Assembly (NCBI RefSeq): GCF_038397755.1
Contig: NZ_CP151637.1
Location: 186,001-250,000, forward strand
Reading direction: 5' to 3'
From: Microbacterium sp. LWH7-1.2
Lineage (GTDB): Bacteria; Actinomycetota; Actinomycetes; Actinomycetales; Microbacteriaceae
DNA: 64,000 nucleotides
Below are positions 61,635 to 64,000 of the stretch, piece after piece (within the stretch, counting starts at the first letter, position 1; each line of letters opens with the position of its first letter). The notes under the pieces were generated by a model, which ran no database searches, was not told the origin of the DNA, and saw only the letters and a program-made list of their open reading frames with translations. The position numbers were made by a program, and so were the translations under genes.

Positions 61635-62492
61635 TCAGGCGGCGTCGATCCGCACGTCCAGCCCGAGATCGAGCGCGTGTGCCGAGTGCGTGAGTGCGCC
61701 CACCGAGATCACGTCGACGCCGGTCTCGGCGATCGCGCGCACCGTCTCGAGCGATATGCCGCCGGAAGCCTCGACCGTCGCGCGGCTCCCGACCTGGGCG
61801 ACGCCCGCGCGGAGGTCGTCGAGCGAGAAGTTGTCGAGCATGATGGTGCCGATGCCGGCCGCAAGCACCGGCTCGATCTGGTCGATCCGGTCGACCTCGA
61901 CCTCGATGTGCGTGGTGTGGGGCAGGAGGTCCTTGGCGGCCAGGAGCGCCGCCGTCGGCGAGACGCCCTTCTGCGCGAGGACGGCGAGGTGGTTGTCCTT
62001 CGCCATGACGGCGTCCGACAGCGAGTGGCGGTGGTTGCGCCCGCCGCCGTCGCGCACGGCCTTGCGCTCGAAGGCCCGGAGTCCGGGAGTCGTCTTGCGG
62101 GTGTCGGCGATGCGGGCGCCGGTGTGTGCGACCTCGGCCACATAGGTTCCGGTGAGCGTCGCGATCCCCGACATCCGCTGCACGAAGTTGAGGCCGATCC
62201 GCTCGGCCGTGAGCACGCCGCGCGCGGGGCCGGTCACGACGGCGAGCACGGTGCCGGGCTCGAACCATTCGCCGTCCTCGACGACGAGCTCGACGTCGAT
62301 CGTGGGGTCTGTGAGCCGGAACGCCGCCTCGAACACCTCGCCGCCCGAGAACACGCCCCGCTCGCGCGCGACGAGGTCCGCGCGGGCGACGGCGTTCTCG
62401 GGGATCAGCGCCTCGCTCGTGAGGTCTCCCCACGGTGCGTCCTCCTCGAGGGCGGCGGCGACGGCGCGGTCGATGACGGCACGGGTCAGCAT
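61635..62492 (-). CDS. nadC: Nicotinate-nucleotide diphosphorylase (carboxylating)
   Basis: A 285-residue quinolinate phosphoribosyltransferase forming nicotinate mononucleotide, the third step of de novo NAD synthesis. Blocks are EEDAPWGDLTSEALIP, NFVQRMSGIATLT, ADTRKTTPGLRAFERKAVRDGGGRNHRHSLSDAVMAKDNH (substrate Arg, His, Lys residues) and GIGTIMLDNFSLDDLRA, VEASGGIS. The ATG at 62492 follows AAGGAG and overlaps the nadB end by seven bases, giving coupled translation. Confidence 0.95.
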   Translation of the reverse strand: MLTRAVIDRAVAAALEEDAPWGDLTSEALIPENAVARADLVARERGVFSGGEVFEAAFRLTDPTIDVELVVEDGEWFEPGTVLAVVTGPARGVLTAERIGLNFVQRMSGIATLTGTYVAEVAHTGARIADTRKTTPGLRAFERKAVRDGGGRNHRHSLSDAVMAKDNHLAVLAQKGVSPTAALLAAKDLLPHTTHIEVEVDRIDQIEPVLAAGIGTIMLDNFSLDDLRAGVAQVGSRATVEASGGISLETVRAIAETGVDVISVGALTHSAHALDLGLDVRIDAA

Positions 62493-64000
62493 GCGACGGG
62501 CTCCTTCGAGAGGTCGATGGCGGAAGTCCACGCACCCGAAGCCGACGCCGGGCCGGGCCCGCCGGGAACCGCGATCGCTTCGCGATTCCGTGCCGTCTCG
62601 CCGGCAGCCGGGTCGTCGGTACGGAAGTGCGCGCCCACCGACTCCCGCCGGGCGAGAGCGGCCGCGACGAGACGCTCGGCGACGAGGAGCAGGTTCTCGT
62701 CCTCGAAGTCGTGCTCCGAGACAGCGGTGCGCTGCGCGGCACGCCAGGTGGCGATGACGGATGCCGCGTGCCCGAGGCCCGCTCCATCCCGCACGAGTCC
62801 GGCGTCTGCCCAGAGCAGCTTCTGAAGCGCCGCGCGGGAGAACGGCGGCGCTTCGCCGGGCGGGCCGCTCCTCAGCTTCCTCGTATCCTGATCGCGCGCG
62901 GCGGAGGCGGGCGGCGCGAAGGCGGGCCAGGAACCGGATGCCGCGTCCTCGGCGATGACGTCGCCCGCACGCGCACCGAACACGGCGCCCTCGAGCAGCG
63001 AGTTCGAGGCCAGGCGGTTGGCGCCGTGCACGCCGGTGCGGGCGACCTCGCCGACCGCGTACAGACCGGGCAGGGTGGTGCGGCCGAAGAGGTCGGTGCG
63101 GACGCCCCCCATCAGGTAGTGCGCGGCCGGCGTCACCGGGATCGGCTCCCGCGCCCAGTCGAGGCCGCGTTCGCGCACCGCGCGGTCGATCGTGGGGAAG
63201 CGGCGTGCCAGGAAGGCCGCGCGCTCGTCGGCATCCGCCGAGTGGATGTGCGTCGCATCGAGGAAGACCGGACGGCCCTCCTGCACCTCCATCTGCCGTG
63301 CGATCGCGCGGGCGACCACATCGCGCGGCGCGAGCTCGCCATCGGGGTGCGCGTCGAACGCGAACCGCCTGCCCTGCTCGTCGACCAGGGCGGCTCCCTC
63401 GCCACGCACCGCCTCCGACACGAGGAACGAGTCGCCGGCCGCCAGACCGACCGCGTCGGCCGTGCCCTCCAGCACCGTGGGGTGGAACTGGAAGAACTCC
63501 AGGTCCGCGACGTCGGCTCCCGCGCGGATCGCCGCGGCGATCCCGTCGCCGGTGGCCACCTCGGGGTTGGTCGAGTGCGCGTAGAGCTCGCCCGCGCCTC
63601 CCGTCGCGAGCACGACCGTGTCGGCCTCGAGGATCTCGCGGCGGCCGGCGGCAGCATCCGTCTCTCCCACGATCAGCTCGACCCCCGTGACCCGGCCCTC
63701 TGCGGTGACGAGGTCGACGAGGAACGCGTGTTCGACCACCGCGACGTCGCTCGCGCGAAGACGGGCCACAAGCGCCTTCTCGATCGCGGTGCCGGTGGCG
63801 TCGCCGCCCGCGTGGAGGATGCGCGGGTACGAGTGCGCCGCCTCGAGGCCCTTGACGAAGCCGCCGGCGTCGTCGCGGTCGAACGCGACGCCGAGGGCGA
63901 TGAGCTCGCGGATGCGCGCAGGTCCCTCGTCGACCAGGACGCGCACCGCGTCCGCGTCGCTGAGGCCGGCGCCCGCGACCAGCGTGTCGCTCACGTGGTC
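62486..64000 (-). CDS. nadB: L-aspartate oxidase (N-terminus beyond the window)
   Basis: About 505 C-terminal residues are present; the frame continues past the right edge, starting HVSDTLVAGAGLSDADAVRVLVDEG, so roughly 95-100 N-terminal residues with the main FAD motif are missing. Visible blocks: HAGGDATGTAIEKAL, VVLATGGAGELYAHSTNPEVATGDGIAAA, FFQFHPTVLEG, PAAHYLMGGVRTDLFGRTTLPGLYAVGEVARTGVHGANRLASNSLLEGAVFGARAG, all typical of NadB and succinate dehydrogenase relatives. It oxidises L-aspartate to iminoaspartate for NadA. First visible gene of nadB-nadC-nifS; nadA would be upstream. Confidence 0.94.
   Translation of the reverse strand, partial: DHVSDTLVAGAGLSDADAVRVLVDEGPARIRELIALGVAFDRDDAGGFVKGLEAAHSYPRILHAGGDATGTAIEKALVARLRASDVAVVEHAFLVDLVTAEGRVTGVELIVGETDAAAGRREILEADTVVLATGGAGELYAHSTNPEVATGDGIAAAIRAGADVADLEFFQFHPTVLEGTADAVGLAAGDSFLVSEAVRGEGAALVDEQGRRFAFDAHPDGELAPRDVVARAIARQMEVQEGRPVFLDATHIHSADADERAAFLARRFPTIDRAVRERGLDWAREPIPVTPAAHYLMGGVRTDLFGRTTLPGLYAVGEVARTGVHGANRLASNSLLEGAVFGARAGDVIAEDAASGSWPAFAPPASAARDQDTRKLRSGPPGEAPPFSRAALQKLLWADAGLVRDGAGLGHAASVIATWRAAQRTAVSEHDFEDENLLLVAERLVAAALARRESVGAHFRTDDPAAGETARNREAIAVPGGPGPASASGAWTSAIDLSKEPVAC

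Overview
The window is about 64 kb of high-GC chromosomal DNA, probably from Microbacterium or another member of the Microbacteriaceae. The evidence is a strong G/C third-position bias, many GTG starts, four-base ATGA/GTGA gene overlaps, and families typical of that group (DUF501 followed by a subtilase, DUF4307, DUF4245, DUF1206, TIGR03885-type flavin oxidoreductase, nadB-nadC-nifS). The species assignment is inference. About 60 genuine genes, one tRNA and about ten hairpin terminators can be supported.

Layout. 1-6.2 kb: end of a DUF501 gene, a membrane-anchored subtilisin, a type II NADH dehydrogenase, tRNA-Leu(UAA), and a PLP enzyme/FAD lactone oxidase pair. 6.2-16.2 kb: LemA, two convergent YcaQ-like glycosylases, an AI-2E-type permease, ilvA, greA, a TrhA-like membrane protein, an isoprenyl transferase and a class V aminotransferase. 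16.4-21 kb: PIN-PhoH ATPase, a Pro/Glu-rich exported protein and a two-component system. 21-27 kb: a minus-strand run xseA-xseB-DUF4245-carbonic anhydrase-fumC, divergent from ispH. 27-34 kb: ECF sigma/anti-sigma pair, MOSC protein, divergent fbaA and glpX, rmuC and an exonuclease. 34.2-41.6 kb: an accessory island (LacI regulator, wrecked sugar ABC transporter, cytoplasmic GH29 fucosidase, secreted multidomain GH29-like protein, sugar-kinase remnant). 41.8-64 kb: ychF, oxidoreductase, PAP2, patatin, aminotransferase, MarR cluster, Fpg/Nei glycosylase, DHA2 exporter, ABC exporter, glycosyltransferase, and a nadB-nadC-nifS operon that runs off the right end.

Most notable. (1) The fucosidase island sits inside a SAM-methyltransferase gene: the 5' part lies at 33798-34244 and the matching 3' part at 41640-41840. 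(2) Inside the island the binding-protein and first-permease genes are collapsed into an out-of-frame chimera, so its importer looks dead. (3) About two dozen genes have a TANNNT-like -10 box ending 6-8 nt before the start codon and no Shine-Dalgarno sequence, which predicts leaderless mRNAs. This spacing rule settles several start codons and reveals a 9-codon leaderless ORF coupled by ATGA to a PLP enzyme, and a 40-residue Cys-rich protein. (4) The tRNA-Leu(UAA) lacks the long variable arm expected of leucine tRNAs. I see no CRISPR array, rRNA, prophage or intact insertion sequence.
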